The notes beneath the pieces were generated by a model that made no database searches, had not been told where the DNA came from, and was given only the letters and a program-made list of their open reading frames with translations. Both the position numbers and the translations under genes were made by a program. Source: an uncultured Allobosea sp. (GTDB lineage Bacteria > Pseudomonadota > Alphaproteobacteria > Rhizobiales > Beijerinckiaceae). From it: a DNA stretch of 64,000 nucleotides. Location: positions 23,153-87,152 of the forward strand of contig NZ_CAMFJF010000016.1 of NCBI RefSeq assembly GCF_945956895.1, written 5' to 3'. Below, piece by piece: positions 34,251 to 44,138 of this stretch; position 1 is the stretch's first letter; every line of letters starts with the position of its first letter.

Positions 34251-35015
34251 ATGACGAGCATCGAACACAAGCCCGCGCGCCGGTCGCTCTGGGCCAAGCA
34301 CAAGATCTTCGAGACCAACTCGATCATCCTGGTCATCGGCGTGCTGCTGGTGATCTCGGTCGGCGGCCTCGTCGAGATCGCGCCGCTCTTCTATCTGAAG
34401 AACACGATCGAGACCGTACAGGGCATGCGCCCCTACACCCCGCTCGAGCTGGCCGGCCGCGCGATCTATGTCCGCGAGGGCTGCTACAACTGCCACAGCC
34501 AGATGATCCGGCCGCTGCGCGACGAGGTCGAGCGCTACGGGCATTACTCGCTCGCGGCCGAGAGCATGTACGACAAGCCGTTCCAGTGGGGCTCGAAGCG
34601 CACCGGACCGGACCTCGCCCGCGTCGGTGGCAAGTACTCCGACGAGTGGCAGCGGGCGCATCTGGCCGAGCCGCGCGCCGTCGTTCCGCAATCGATCATG
34701 CCGGGCTATCCCTTCCTGGCGAAGACCGAGCTGAAATACAGCGACATCGCCGACGAATTGCGCGCCAACCGCGCCGGCGGCGTGCCCTACACCGACGAGA
34801 TGGTCGCTCAGGCGCAGAGCGACCTGAAGGCGCAGGCGACGCCGGACCATCCCGGCCAGTCCGATCTGGAGAAGCGCTACCCCAAGGCGCAGTCGCGCGA
34901 TTTCGACGGCGACCCGCAGCGCATCACCGAAGCCGACGCCCTGATCGCCTATCTCCAGGCGCTCGGCACGCTGGTCGACTTTAAGCTCTACGACGACAAG
35001 GCCAACATCCGCTGA
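34251..35015 (+). CDS. ccoO: cbb3-type cytochrome c oxidase subunit II (CcoO/FixO), monohaem c
   Basis: A 254-residue membrane-anchored cytochrome c. One transmembrane helix lies at about residues 24-46, and the haem-binding C78-Y-N-C81-H82 sits within [14 protein letters not shown]. The axial methionine is probably in the IMPGYPFL region. It passes electrons to CcoN and starts 13 bases after the ccoN stop. Confidence 0.96.
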   Translation: MTSIEHKPARRSLWAKHKIFETNSIILVIGVLLVISVGGLVEIAPLFYLKNTIETVQGMRPYTPLELAGRAIYVREGCYNCHSQMIRPLRDEVERYGHYSLAAESMYDKPFQWGSKRTGPDLARVGGKYSDEWQRAHLAEPRAVVPQSIMPGYPFLAKTELKYSDIADELRANRAGGVPYTDEMVAQAQSDLKAQATPDHPGQSDLEKRYPKAQSRDFDGDPQRITEADALIAYLQALGTLVDFKLYDDKANIR

Positions 35016-35026
35016 GCGAGGCTGCC

Positions 35027-35182
35027 ATGCAAACGACCTATCACTGGCTCGCCGGCTTCGCCCAGTCCGTTGGCCTTCTCTACTTCGTCGCCGTCTTCCT
35101 CGGCGTCTGCCTCTACGCCTTCTGGCCGAAGAACCGCGCCCGCTTCGAGCAAGCTGCGCTCAATCCGCTGCGCGAGGACTGA
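35027..35182 (+). CDS. ccoQ: cbb3 oxidase small subunit CcoQ/FixQ
   Basis: A 51-residue protein: MQTTYHWLAGFAQSVG, then a single hydrophobic helix (about residues 15-33) and a basic patch ending FWPKNRARFEQAA. The FWPKNRxxF motif after one helix is typical of CcoQ, which stabilises the assembled oxidase. It lies between ccoO and ccoP, ending two bases before the ccoP start. Confidence 0.92.
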   Translation: MQTTYHWLAGFAQSVGLLYFVAVFLGVCLYAFWPKNRARFEQAALNPLRED

Positions 35183-35184
35183 TC

Positions 35185-36069
35185 ATGGACCAGCGTCACG
35201 ACGCACCGCATATCGACCCTCACACCGGCATCGCCACCACCGGCCACGAATGGGACGGCATCCGCGAACTCAACACGCCGCTACCGCGCTGGTGGCTCGG
35301 CATCTTCTACGCGAGCATCCTCTGGTCCATCGGCTACTGGGTCGTGTATCCCGCCTGGCCGCTGCTGACCGACACCACCAGGGGCGTGATCGGCTATGCC
35401 AGCCGCGCCGATATCAGCGCCGATATGGCGCAGCTCAAGGCGCAGCGCGCCGTGCAGGCCGCTGGCATGGCGGATGCGACGCCAGCCCAGATCAAGGCCG
35501 ACCCGACCCTGTTCCAGATCGCGATGGCACAGGGTAAGGCCGCCTTCGGCGACAATTGCGCCGCCTGCCACGGCGTCGGCGGCGCCGGGGCCAAGGGCTA
35601 TCCGAACCTCAACGACGACGACTGGCTCTGGGGCGGCTCGCTCGACGCGATCCAGCAGACCATCACTCACGGCATCCGCGTCGCCGGCAATGACGAGACG
35701 CGGGTGAGCCAGATGCCGGCCTTCGGCCGCGACGGCATGCTCAAGCGCGACGAGATCAATGCCGTCGCCAACCATGTCCGCGAGCTCGCCGGCCTCTCGA
35801 CCGAACCGAAGGCCAATCTCGCGCTCGGCCGCAAGCTCTTCGCCGACAATTGCGCCGCCTGCCATGGCGAGGCCGGCAAGGGCAATGCGGAGATGGGCGC
35901 GCCCAATCTCACCGACGCGATCAGCCTCTATGGCATGGACATGGCCTCGCTGACCGAGACCATCACCAACAGCCGCAACGGCGTGATGCCGGCCTGGGGC
36001 GGACGCCTCGACGCAACGACCATCAAGGCGCTGACCGTCTACGTCCATTCGCTCGGGGGAGGACAGTAG
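35185..36069 (+). CDS. ccoP: cbb3-type cytochrome c oxidase subunit III (CcoP/FixP), dihaem c
   Basis: A 294-residue protein. After a cytoplasmic N-terminus (HEWDGIRELNTPLPRWW, a CcoP signature) comes one membrane helix (about 36-58) and two periplasmic cytochrome c domains with NCAACHG at Cys125/Cys128/His129 and Cys223/Cys226/His227. It accepts electrons from the bc1/cytochrome c pool. The operon order after ccoQ is as expected. Confidence 0.96.
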   Translation: MDQRHDAPHIDPHTGIATTGHEWDGIRELNTPLPRWWLGIFYASILWSIGYWVVYPAWPLLTDTTRGVIGYASRADISADMAQLKAQRAVQAAGMADATPAQIKADPTLFQIAMAQGKAAFGDNCAACHGVGGAGAKGYPNLNDDDWLWGGSLDAIQQTITHGIRVAGNDETRVSQMPAFGRDGMLKRDEINAVANHVRELAGLSTEPKANLALGRKLFADNCAACHGEAGKGNAEMGAPNLTDAISLYGMDMASLTETITNSRNGVMPAWGGRLDATTIKALTVYVHSLGGGQ

Positions 36070-36070
36070 C

Positions 36071-37525
36071 GTGAGCACGGCCGGGGCCGATTCCGACGAC
36101 ATGCCGCTCTTCGCGGCGTCGCGGAAGGTCTATCCGCAGAGCGTGTCCGGCCCGTTCCGGCGCGCGAAATGGGCGATCCTGTTCCTGTGCCTCGGCATCT
36201 ACTACCTGCTGCCGTTCCTGCGCTGGGATCGCGGCCCGCACCTTCCGAACCAGGCGGTGCTGGCCGATATCGCCAATGGCCGCTTCTACTTCTTCTTCAT
36301 CGAGATCTGGCCGCAGGAGGTCTACTATTTCACCGGCCTGCTGATCATCGCCTCCTTCGCGCTCTTCCTGATGAACGCGCTCGCGGGCCGCGTCTGGTGC
36401 GGCTATCTCTGCCCGCAGACGGTCTGGACCGATCTCTTCCTCGCCGTCGAGCGCTTCTTCGAGGGCGACCGGCGCGAGCGCATGCGGCTCGACGAGGCGC
36501 CGTGGAGCTTCGGCAAGCTCTGGCGCAAGGTGGCCAAGCATGCGGTCTGGCTCGTCATCGCCTGGTGGACCGGTGGCGCCTGGGTGCTCTATTTCGCCGA
36601 TGCGCCGACGCTGGTGCGGGAGCTCGCGACCTTCACCGCGCCGCTCTCGGCCTATGTCTGGATCGCGATCCTGACCTTCACGACCTACACGCTCGCCGGC
36701 ATCATGCGCGAGCAGGTCTGCAAGTTCATGTGCCCCTGGCCGCGTATCCAGGCGGCCTTGACCGACGACGAGGCGCTCAACGTCACCTATCGCTATGACC
36801 GCGGCGAGCCGCGCGTGTCGGTCAAGCAGGGCTTGAAGCTCAAGGCGCAGGGCGCGCCGGCCGGTGACTGCATCGACTGCTACCAATGCGTCGCGGTCTG
36901 CCCGGTCGGCATCGACATCCGCGACGGCGCCCAGCTCGACTGCATCCAGTGCGGGCTCTGCATCGACGCCTGCGACACCGTCATGGCCAAGGTCGATCGC
37001 CCCAAGCAATTGATCGCTTATGACACCGAGATCAACGTCAAGCGCCGGATGGCAGGCCTGAAGGCGATCTACCGCCCGTTCCGGGCGCGCACGGCGATCT
37101 ATGCGGCTCTGATCGTTGTGGTCGGCGGAGCGATGCTCTGGCAGCTCGCGACGCGCCGCACGGCCGATATCTCCGTGCTGCACGAGCGTGCGCCGCTCTT
37201 CGTGACGCTGAGCGACGGCTCGATCCGCAACGCCTATACGGTTCGGCTGCTCAACAAGCGTCCGGAGATTCGTCCCTTCGCGCTGACCGTGGATGGGTTG
37301 CCCGGCATCCGCATCGAGGCAGTCGGCGTCGTCCAGACCGCCGATGTCAGACCGGTCGTGGCTGTCGATCCCGATTCCTCGCGCGAAGTGCGCGTGCTCG
37401 TCACCGTGCCGGCCGGCGTGCCGCTCGAGGCATCGCAGGCGATCACCATCACGGCCTCGGACCTCTTTGCCGGGGAGACCGTGCACGCGGCCGACCATTT
37501 CATGGCGCCCGGAGCCAAACTATGA
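36071..37525 (+). CDS. ccoG: cbb3 oxidase assembly protein CcoG/FixG (ferredoxin-like cupric reductase)
   Basis: A 484-residue membrane protein with about five helices, a CGYLCPQTVW motif, and two 4Fe-4S clusters carried by CIDCYQCVAVCP and CIQCGLCIDACD in the cytoplasmic loop. The C-terminal periplasmic Ig-like domain is present (about 365-480). CcoG is reported to reduce Cu(II) for oxidase maturation. The GTG start at 36071 follows the ccoP stop by one base. Confidence 0.95.
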   Translation: MSTAGADSDDMPLFAASRKVYPQSVSGPFRRAKWAILFLCLGIYYLLPFLRWDRGPHLPNQAVLADIANGRFYFFFIEIWPQEVYYFTGLLIIASFALFLMNALAGRVWCGYLCPQTVWTDLFLAVERFFEGDRRERMRLDEAPWSFGKLWRKVAKHAVWLVIAWWTGGAWVLYFADAPTLVRELATFTAPLSAYVWIAILTFTTYTLAGIMREQVCKFMCPWPRIQAALTDDEALNVTYRYDRGEPRVSVKQGLKLKAQGAPAGDCIDCYQCVAVCPVGIDIRDGAQLDCIQCGLCIDACDTVMAKVDRPKQLIAYDTEINVKRRMAGLKAIYRPFRARTAIYAALIVVVGGAMLWQLATRRTADISVLHERAPLFVTLSDGSIRNAYTVRLLNKRPEIRPFALTVDGLPGIRIEAVGVVQTADVRPVVAVDPDSSREVRVLVTVPAGVPLEASQAITITASDLFAGETVHAADHFMAPGAKL

Positions 37526-38067
37526 GCTGCTGCGGAGTTTTCCAGATGTCCTGCGACACCCCCGCCGCCCCGCGCCCGCGCCGCCCCTTCGAATTGACCG
37601 GCTGGATGGTCGCGGCGATGCTGGTGCTGTTCTTCGGTGTCATCATTTCCGTCAACGCGACGATCCTGACCGTGGCGCTGCGCACCATGCCGGGCGTCGA
37701 GACGCGCAGCGCCTATGAGGACAGCCAGCACTTCAACCAGGAGATCGCCCGGCAGCACGAGCGTGATGCGCGCGGCTGGCGGGCGGCTGCCGCACTCGCC
37801 CGCCAGGGCGAGGGAGCAATCCTCGGTGTGACGCTGGCGGATCGCCTGGGACAGCCGCTCTCAGGTTTCACCACGACGGCGCGTTTGCGCCATCCCGCCA
37901 CGTCCGCGCGCGACCACGCCGTCACGCTGAACGAGCGCCAGCCCGGCCGCTACGAGGCCGGTTTCGATCGGATCGAGGCTGGCTCCTGGATCCTCGAATT
38001 GCAGGCCCGGCGCGGCGAGGAGGTCGTCTTCGTCTCGCGCAGCCGCATCACCCTGCCGGAGACGTGA
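37522..38067 (+). CDS. ccoH: cbb3 oxidase maturation protein CcoH/FixH
   Basis: A 181-residue protein with an N-terminal cysteine-containing segment, one transmembrane helix (about residues 29-52) and a periplasmic FixH domain (SAYEDSQHFNQEIARQ). The ATG overlaps the ccoG stop (ATGA). FixH is needed for assembly of the oxidase subunits. The ccoI start follows its stop by one base. Confidence 0.93.
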   Translation: MSCCGVFQMSCDTPAAPRPRRPFELTGWMVAAMLVLFFGVIISVNATILTVALRTMPGVETRSAYEDSQHFNQEIARQHERDARGWRAAAALARQGEGAILGVTLADRLGQPLSGFTTTARLRHPATSARDHAVTLNERQPGRYEAGFDRIEAGSWILELQARRGEEVVFVSRSRITLPET

Positions 38068-38068
38068 C

Positions 38069-40282
38069 ATGGCGGCGCAGGATCTCTCGGTCCGAGATCT
38101 CTCAGTGTTCGTGCGCCATCGCGATGGCGGCATCGCCAGCATGGAGCTCGCGGTCGATGGCATCCGCTGCGCCGGCTGCATGCAGGCCATCGAGAGCGGT
38201 CTCGGTCGCGAGCCCGCCATCCTCGGTGCCCGCGTCAATCTCGCGCTGAAGCGCGTCTCGGTCGAATGGCGCGAGGCGCTGCTCAGGCCGGAGGCCGTCG
38301 TCGACAAGCTCGGCGCGCTCGGCTTCAAGGCTTATCCCTTCGTCGCCGAGAGACAGGAGGATGGTGCCGCTAGCGAGGAGCGCAGCCTGCTGCGCCGGCT
38401 CGGCGTCGCCGGCTTCGCCTCGATGAATATCATGCTGCTCTCGGTCGCGGTCTGGGCCGGCAATAGCGGCGACATCGATCCGACGACGCGCGATTTCTTC
38501 CACTGGCTCTCTGCGCTCATCGCCCTGCCGACGGCGGCCTATGCCGGCCGCCCCTTCTTCGAGAGTGCGCTCAGGGCGCTGAAGGCCGGCGCCGTCAACA
38601 TGGACGTGCCGATCACCATCGGCGTCGTGCTGGCGCTCGCCATGTCCGTCGCGGAAACCTGGACCCATGGCCGCCACGCCTATTTCGACGGCGTGGTCAT
38701 GTTGCTCTTCTTCCTGCTGATCGGGCGCTATCTCGACCAGCTCATGCGCCGCCGCACCCGCGATCTCGCCGGCAATCTCGCGGCGCTCAAGGCCGAGACC
38801 GCAGCAAGGCTCGCTGACGACGGCAGCTGGACGATCACGCCGATCGCAGCGATCCAGCCCGGCGATTGCGTCCTCGTGCGCCCGGGCGAGCGTGTCTCGG
38901 TCGACGGTATCGTCGAGACCGGCCGCTCCGAGCTCGACCAGAGCCTCGTCACCGGCGAGACCGCTCCCGCCGCGATCGGCCAGGGCGAGCGTGTCCATGC
39001 CGGCACACTCAACCTCACCGGCGCCCTGACCATCCGGGTCGAGGCTGCCGGGCAGGGCACGCTGCTCGACGAGATCGATCGTCTGATGAGCCAGGCCGTG
39101 GGCAGCCGCTCGCGCTATGTCCACTTGTCGGATCGGGCCGCGCGGCTCTATGCGCCGGTTGTCCATACACTGGCGGCCGCAACCTTCCTCGGCTGGCTGG
39201 CCTGGGGGCTTGCCTGGCCGGAGGCGTTGCTGATCGCCGCCACGGTCCTGATCATCACCTGCCCCTGCGCGCTCGGCCTCGCGATTCCGGCCGTGCAGGT
39301 CGTTGCGGCCTCCGCATTGTTCAAGCGCAAGATCATGCTCAAGGAGGGCGATGCGCTGGAGCGCCTCGCCGAGGCCGATATCGCCGTCTTCGACAAGACG
39401 GGGACGCTGACCCTGCCGGAGCCCGATATCCTCAACCCCGAAGTGCTGCCGGCCGAGCGCCGGGCGGAGGTCGGCGCGCTCGCCGCGGCCAGCACCCATC
39501 CGCTGGCGCAGGCCCTGGCGCGCGCTCTCGGCGCCACCTCTCCCCGAACGGATGTTCGCGAGGAGCGTGGGCAGGGCCTGTCGGTCGGCGAGGGCGATGG
39601 CGAGCAGAGGCTCGGCAGCCTTGCCTTCTGCGAAGCCGAAGCCGAGGCCGCCTCGGTCAAGGCGCGCCATCCCGGCGCTTCGCTGATCGCCTATCGTCAG
39701 GGCTCCTATCGCACCGTTCTGGCGCTTGGGCAGAGCCTGCGTCCGGATGCGCGCGCGACGATCGATGCCCTGCGCGCGGCGGGGCTCGAAATCGCGATCC
39801 TCTCCGGCGACCGGCCGGAAGCGGTCGCGCCGATCGCGGCTGCGCTTGGCGTCACGCATGTGCAGGCGGGGCTCCTGCCGGGCGACAAGCTCAACCGGCT
39901 CGACAGCATGGCGGCCAATGGCCGCAAGGTGCTGATGATCGGCGATGGGCTGAACGATGCGCCTGCGCTGGCGGGTGCGCATGTCTCGGTCTCGCCGGTC
40001 AGCGCGACCCATCTCGCGCAGGCGGCCGCCGATATCGTCTTCCTCGGCGACAGCCTCGCGCCCGTCTCCGCAGCACTCCAAATTGCCCGCAAGGCGCGCG
40101 GGCTGATGCTGCAGAACCTGTGGTTCGCCGTGCTCTACAATGCGGTCGCGGTGCCGATCGCGATCGCGGGGCTGGCGACGCCGCTGGTCGCTGCCGTCGC
40201 CATGTCGGGCTCGTCCCTGGTGGTGACCCTCAACGCGCTGCGCGCCCGCGGCGGCAAGGCACCTTCGGAGGCAGAGGCATGA
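38069..40282 (+). CDS. ccoI: Copper-translocating P-type ATPase CcoI/FixI
   Basis: A 737-residue P1B-type ATPase. It has one N-terminal heavy-metal domain (IRCAGC, Cys34/Cys37), about eight helices, the membrane metal site Cys398-Pro-Cys400 (TCPCALGLAIP), the phosphorylated Asp442 in FDKTGTLT, and GDGLNDAPALA. CcoI exports copper towards the periplasmic side for CcoN maturation. The stop overlaps the ccoS ATG (ATGA). Confidence 0.95.
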   Translation: MAAQDLSVRDLSVFVRHRDGGIASMELAVDGIRCAGCMQAIESGLGREPAILGARVNLALKRVSVEWREALLRPEAVVDKLGALGFKAYPFVAERQEDGAASEERSLLRRLGVAGFASMNIMLLSVAVWAGNSGDIDPTTRDFFHWLSALIALPTAAYAGRPFFESALRALKAGAVNMDVPITIGVVLALAMSVAETWTHGRHAYFDGVVMLLFFLLIGRYLDQLMRRRTRDLAGNLAALKAETAARLADDGSWTITPIAAIQPGDCVLVRPGERVSVDGIVETGRSELDQSLVTGETAPAAIGQGERVHAGTLNLTGALTIRVEAAGQGTLLDEIDRLMSQAVGSRSRYVHLSDRAARLYAPVVHTLAAATFLGWLAWGLAWPEALLIAATVLIITCPCALGLAIPAVQVVAASALFKRKIMLKEGDALERLAEADIAVFDKTGTLTLPEPDILNPEVLPAERRAEVGALAAASTHPLAQALARALGATSPRTDVREERGQGLSVGEGDGEQRLGSLAFCEAEAEAASVKARHPGASLIAYRQGSYRTVLALGQSLRPDARATIDALRAAGLEIAILSGDRPEAVAPIAAALGVTHVQAGLLPGDKLNRLDSMAANGRKVLMIGDGLNDAPALAGAHVSVSPVSATHLAQAAADIVFLGDSLAPVSAALQIARKARGLMLQNLWFAVLYNAVAVPIAIAGLATPLVAAVAMSGSSLVVTLNALRARGGKAPSEAEA

Positions 40283-40452
40283 ACATCATCGTCATCCTGT
40301 TTCCCCTCGCGCTCGGGCTCGGCCTGCTGGGTTTGGGCGCCTTCTTCTGGTGCATGCGATCGGGTCAGTTCGCCGATCTGGAAGGTGCCGCCTGGCGCGT
40401 GCTTCAGGACGATGACGCGGCCGCGCCTCCCTCGGAAAAGCAGGCGCGGTGA
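40279..40452 (+). CDS. ccoS: cbb3 oxidase maturation protein CcoS/FixS
   Basis: A 57-residue protein: MNIIVILFPLALGLGLLGLG begins a single membrane helix, followed by FFWCMRSGQFADLEGAAWRVL, the conserved CcoS motif (W-x-x-x-SGQFxDLEGxxxRIL), and a charged tail. It is required for cofactor insertion in CcoN. It is last in the cco operon and overlaps ccoI by four bases. Confidence 0.94.
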   Translation: MNIIVILFPLALGLGLLGLGAFFWCMRSGQFADLEGAAWRVLQDDDAAAPPSEKQAR

Positions 40453-40565
40453 GGCTGGTCGCGCCAGCTTCGGACACTGAAAGGGAGGCCGCCGGAACGG
40501 TCTCTTAACCCTGCCGGGCTAGGACTGGGTCTCAGGTTAACGAAGCGTAGTGTTCGCCTAAGCCC

Positions 40566-43142
40566 ATGCAAAAACTGGATCGTCTCCGCCGCGCGAACGC
40601 CGTCGTTTCCGAGGATCATCGCCTCGCTCAACCACAGCAGACCGCACTGTCCGCAACATCGGAAACCTCTGTCGCAGAGCCGCTTCGCAACGAGCCGGCA
40701 TCGTCCAGCCTCTGGCCGGCCTATGTCCGTCCCTCGCGCTCTGCCGACGCCCAGCGCAAACTGGCGCAGGCCGAGCGGGAGCTTTCAGCCTCCCCGGTTC
40801 TCGGGCAGCGATTCGACATCAGCCTGTCCCCGAACGCTCCCACTCCGGGTGAGAGCCGCGTCCGCTTCTGGCGCACGCCGGATCACCTGATCCGGCAGGT
40901 CTGGGGCGCGCCGGGCGGCGAGCCGATACCCGAGCCGGCAGCGGATGGCTCTGCGGATGTGGAGTTGACTTTCGACGCGGGCGAGAACGCTTTTGTCGAT
41001 GAAATGCAGCTCGCGGAGATGGATTTCGAAGCCCCTGTGGCGCTCGCTGCCTTGCTGGAGCAGGAGGTTGCGACGCCGCTCGATTTCATTTCGGATCACG
41101 CCTTCTGGGAATGCGTACCCGAGGCCGAGCGCGACGACGCCGATTTCGCGTTCGATCCCGTTGCTCCGTCGGTGGCGGTGGGCGCGGTGAACCATGCCTC
41201 GACTGTCGGCTTTGAAGAGCAGCCGGTCGCGATGCGCGAAGCCGCGCCGCTGCCGATCACTGCTCCGGTCGTTGCGCCAGCCTGGTCCGGCTTCGGCTGG
41301 GGGCAGAGCTATCAGGTGAGTTTCCAGATCGCAGCGCCGTCCTGGTCCGTGCCGGCCACCGAGGCGCCCGTGATTGAGGACGAGGCTCCGATCCCGGACG
41401 AGCCGGCAGCTGCGGCAAAGCCCGGCGTGCCGCTGGCACGCAGCACGCGGCCTGCGGTCGAGCCCAAGCTCACTCAACCCAAGCCTGTTCAGCCGGAGCC
41501 CGCCAAGCCTGAAGCTGTTCGCCCCGAGTCGGCGGCGGTCGAATCCGCCAAGGTCACCCCGTTCAGGGCAAAACTTCGCCTTGTCGAATTGCCTGTGGTG
41601 CAGGATGCCGGTTTCCAGCTCCCGCCGATCGAGTTCCTGGCCGAGCCGCCGCAGGCGCAGGCCGAGACCATGCCGGTCGAGATGCTCCAGCAGAATGCCG
41701 GCCTGCTCGAAGGCGTGCTGGAAGACTTCAATATCCGTGGCGAGATCGTCCAGGCCTGCCCCGGTCCGGTCGTGACGCTCTACGAGCTTGAGCCCGCCCC
41801 CGGCATCAAGAGTTCCCGTGTGATCTCTCTCGCCGACGACATCGCGCGTTCGATGAGCGCGGTGTCGGCGCGCGTTGCGGTGGTGCAGGGCAAGAACGCG
41901 ATCGGCATCGAGTTGCCGAACACCCGCCGCGAGACCGTCTTCCTGCGCGAACTCCTCGCCAGCCAGGATTTCGAGGCGACCAAGCACAAGCTCGCGCTCT
42001 GCCTCGGCAAGACCATCGGTGGCGAGCCGGTGATCGCCGACCTCGCCCGCATGCCGCACCTGCTCGTCGCCGGTACCACCGGCTCGGGCAAGTCCGTGGC
42101 GATCAACACGATGATCCTATCGATCCTCTATCGGCTGAAGCCGGAGGAGTGCCGCCTGATCATGGTCGATCCCAAGATGCTGGAGCTCTCCGTCTATGAC
42201 GGCATCCCGCATCTGCTCACCCCGGTCGTCACCGATCCCAAGAAGGCGGTCGTCGCCCTCAAATGGGCGGTGCGCGAGATGGAGGAGCGCTACAAGAAGA
42301 TGTCGAAGCTCTCGGTGCGCAACATCGACGGCTTCAACGCGAGGGTCGGCGAGGCCAAGGCGGCGGGCGAAGTCATCACCCGCACCGTCCAGACCGGCTT
42401 CGACAAGCATTCCGGCGAGGCGATCTACGAGGAGGAGGTCATGGACCTCGAGCCTCTGCCCTATATCGTCGTCATCGTCGACGAGATGGCCGACCTGATG
42501 ATGGTCGCCGGCAAGGAGATCGAGGGCACGATCCAGCGCCTCGCCCAGATGGCGCGCGCCGCCGGCATCCATGTCGTGCTGGCCACTCAAAGGCCCTCGG
42601 TCGACGTCATCACCGGCACGATCAAGGCGAACTTCCCGACCCGCATCTCCTTCCAGGTGACGTCGAAGATCGACTCGCGCACGATCCTCGGCGAGATGGG
42701 CGCCGAGCAGCTGCTCGGCCAGGGCGACATGCTCTACATGGCCGGCGGCGGGCGCATCACCCGCGTCCACGGCCCCTTCGTCTCGGACAACGAGGTCGAG
42801 AAGGTCGTGGCCCACCTCAAGACACAAGGCCGGCCGCAATATCTCGATGCCGTCACCTCCGAGGACGACGAGGGCGCAGAGGACGAGGACGGCGCCGTCT
42901 TCGACAAGACCGGCATGGGTTCGGCCGACTCGGACGACCCCTACGAGCAGGCGGTCGCGGTGGTCCTGCGCGACAAGAAGGCCTCGACCTCCTATATCCA
43001 GCGCCGCCTCCAGATCGGCTACAACCGCGCCGCATCCATCATGGAGCGCATGGAGAACGAAGGCATCGTCGGGCCGGCTAACCACGCAGGGAAAAGAGAG
43101 ATTCTCGGGGAAGGTCCGCGTCAGCGCGACGACGAGGACTGA
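40566..43142 (+). CDS. ftsK: FtsK/SpoIIIE-family DNA translocase lacking N-terminal membrane helices
   Basis: An 858-residue protein. The first 360 or so residues are acidic and Pro/Ala-rich with no hydrophobic helix (for example the [18 protein letters not shown] region). The alpha/beta motor follows: Walker [11 protein letters not shown] near residue 503, Walker [12 protein letters not shown] near 632, [12 protein letters not shown], and a C-terminal gamma winged helix (about 795-850; [25 protein letters not shown]) that reads KOPS-type sequences. Standard FtsK has four N-terminal helices, so this is probably a second, soluble paralogue. It is transcribed separately from cco, 113 bases downstream. 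Confidence 0.9.
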   Translation: MQKLDRLRRANAVVSEDHRLAQPQQTALSATSETSVAEPLRNEPASSSLWPAYVRPSRSADAQRKLAQAERELSASPVLGQRFDISLSPNAPTPGESRVRFWRTPDHLIRQVWGAPGGEPIPEPAADGSADVELTFDAGENAFVDEMQLAEMDFEAPVALAALLEQEVATPLDFISDHAFWECVPEAERDDADFAFDPVAPSVAVGAVNHASTVGFEEQPVAMREAAPLPITAPVVAPAWSGFGWGQSYQVSFQIAAPSWSVPATEAPVIEDEAPIPDEPAAAAKPGVPLARSTRPAVEPKLTQPKPVQPEPAKPEAVRPESAAVESAKVTPFRAKLRLVELPVVQDAGFQLPPIEFLAEPPQAQAETMPVEMLQQNAGLLEGVLEDFNIRGEIVQACPGPVVTLYELEPAPGIKSSRVISLADDIARSMSAVSARVAVVQGKNAIGIELPNTRRETVFLRELLASQDFEATKHKLALCLGKTIGGEPVIADLARMPHLLVAGTTGSGKSVAINTMILSILYRLKPEECRLIMVDPKMLELSVYDGIPHLLTPVVTDPKKAVVALKWAVREMEERYKKMSKLSVRNIDGFNARVGEAKAAGEVITRTVQTGFDKHSGEAIYEEEVMDLEPLPYIVVIVDEMADLMMVAGKEIEGTIQRLAQMARAAGIHVVLATQRPSVDVITGTIKANFPTRISFQVTSKIDSRTILGEMGAEQLLGQGDMLYMAGGGRITRVHGPFVSDNEVEKVVAHLKTQGRPQYLDAVTSEDDEGAEDEDGAVFDKTGMGSADSDDPYEQAVAVVLRDKKASTSYIQRRLQIGYNRAASIMERMENEGIVGPANHAGKREILGEGPRQRDDED

Positions 43143-43160
43143 GCGTCCCAAAGAAGGGCT

Positions 43161-43273
43161 ATCATCCCGGGCGAAGCGAAGCGCAGACCCGGGATCCATG
43201 CCTGAACCTGAGCCGGACGCGCTCCGGCATGGATCCCGGATCGGCGCCGCTTCGCGGCTTGTCCGGGATGACG
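43161..43273. repeat. Nested palindromic repeat, GTCATCCCGG family, copy 1
   Basis: Outer CATCCCGG (43163-43170) and CCGGGATG (43263-43270), and inner CGGGATCCATGCC (43190-43202) with its exact complement (43226-43238). It lies between the convergent ftsK and inositol-phosphatase genes and is a plausible bidirectional terminator. Confidence 0.85.
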
Positions 43274-43313
43274 ATGAGGTTGTGACGAGGATGCGGCGAG
43301 CCGACTTTGCCGT

Positions 43314-44138
43314 TCAGTCCAGCAGGATCGACCTGATTTCCCGCCAGCTCGCTTCATCGGGCGCGCAGAGCAAACCGGCCGGGCGCTCGGTCGGCGAATA
43401 GGGGCGGCCGTCGAGCAGGCGCGCATGGCCGCCGGCTTCGCTGTAGAGCAGCACGCCCGGCGCATGGTCCCAGGGGTTGAGGGCGCCATAGAGCAGGAAT
43501 TGCAGGCGTCCCGCCGCGGCCAGCCGGTACTCCTGCCCGCAGCAGCGCAGCGAGCCGACTTCGAGGAAGGCCGGAAAACGGCCGGGAAGCGTGCTGCGCA
43601 GCGGCTCGGGGAAGTACTGCCAGCTCGCCATGCCGTTCATCTGCCGCGTCGCGACGGCGGGCGCGACGTGCAAATCGCGGCTCGTGCCGTCCGCAGAGCT
43701 CATCCAGGCGCCTTCGCTGCGCAGGGCCATGGCGCTGTCATCGGCTGTCGGATCATGGATCACGGCGGCGGCGATCTCGCCTCGGACGATGACAGCGGCC
43801 ATCACCGCGAAAACCGAGAGGTCGCTGGCGTAATTCAGCGTGCCGTCGATCGGGTCGATGACGAAGGCGAGCTCGGCTTCGGAAAGCCTTGAGAGAAGGG
43901 ACGGGTTGCGCGTCACCGCCTCCTCGCCGATCAACGCCGCGCCTGGAAAGGCCTTGGCCAGCTCGGCGCAGATGAAGCGTTCGGCCGCCTCGTCGGCTTC
44001 GGTGACGACATCGACGGGGTTCTGCTTGGTGCGGATATCGCCATCAGTCAGGCGCCGGAACCGCGGCATCACCTCGCGCCGTGCTGCTTCGCGCAGGATG
44101 GCGTCGAGCCGCTGGTGATCCTGTCGGGTGAAGATCAT
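43314..44138 (-). CDS. Inositol monophosphatase-family phosphatase
   Basis: A 274-residue protein with the lithium-sensitive phosphatase motifs: GEEAV (about residue 72), IDPIDGTLNYA (about 95-105) and WDHAPGVLL (about 223), which hold the Mg ions. The family dephosphorylates inositol phosphates, histidinol phosphate, 3'-phosphoadenosine phosphate or fructose bisphosphate. It is the last gene of a Ugp-type ABC operon, and its ATG overlaps the stop of the EEP phosphodiesterase gene by four bases, so a role in processing the imported compound is likely. Confidence 0.88.
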   Translation of the reverse strand: MIFTRQDHQRLDAILREAARREVMPRFRRLTDGDIRTKQNPVDVVTEADEAAERFICAELAKAFPGAALIGEEAVTRNPSLLSRLSEAELAFVIDPIDGTLNYASDLSVFAVMAAVIVRGEIAAAVIHDPTADDSAMALRSEGAWMSSADGTSRDLHVAPAVATRQMNGMASWQYFPEPLRSTLPGRFPAFLEVGSLRCCGQEYRLAAAGRLQFLLYGALNPWDHAPGVLLYSEAGGHARLLDGRPYSPTERPAGLLCAPDEASWREIRSILLD

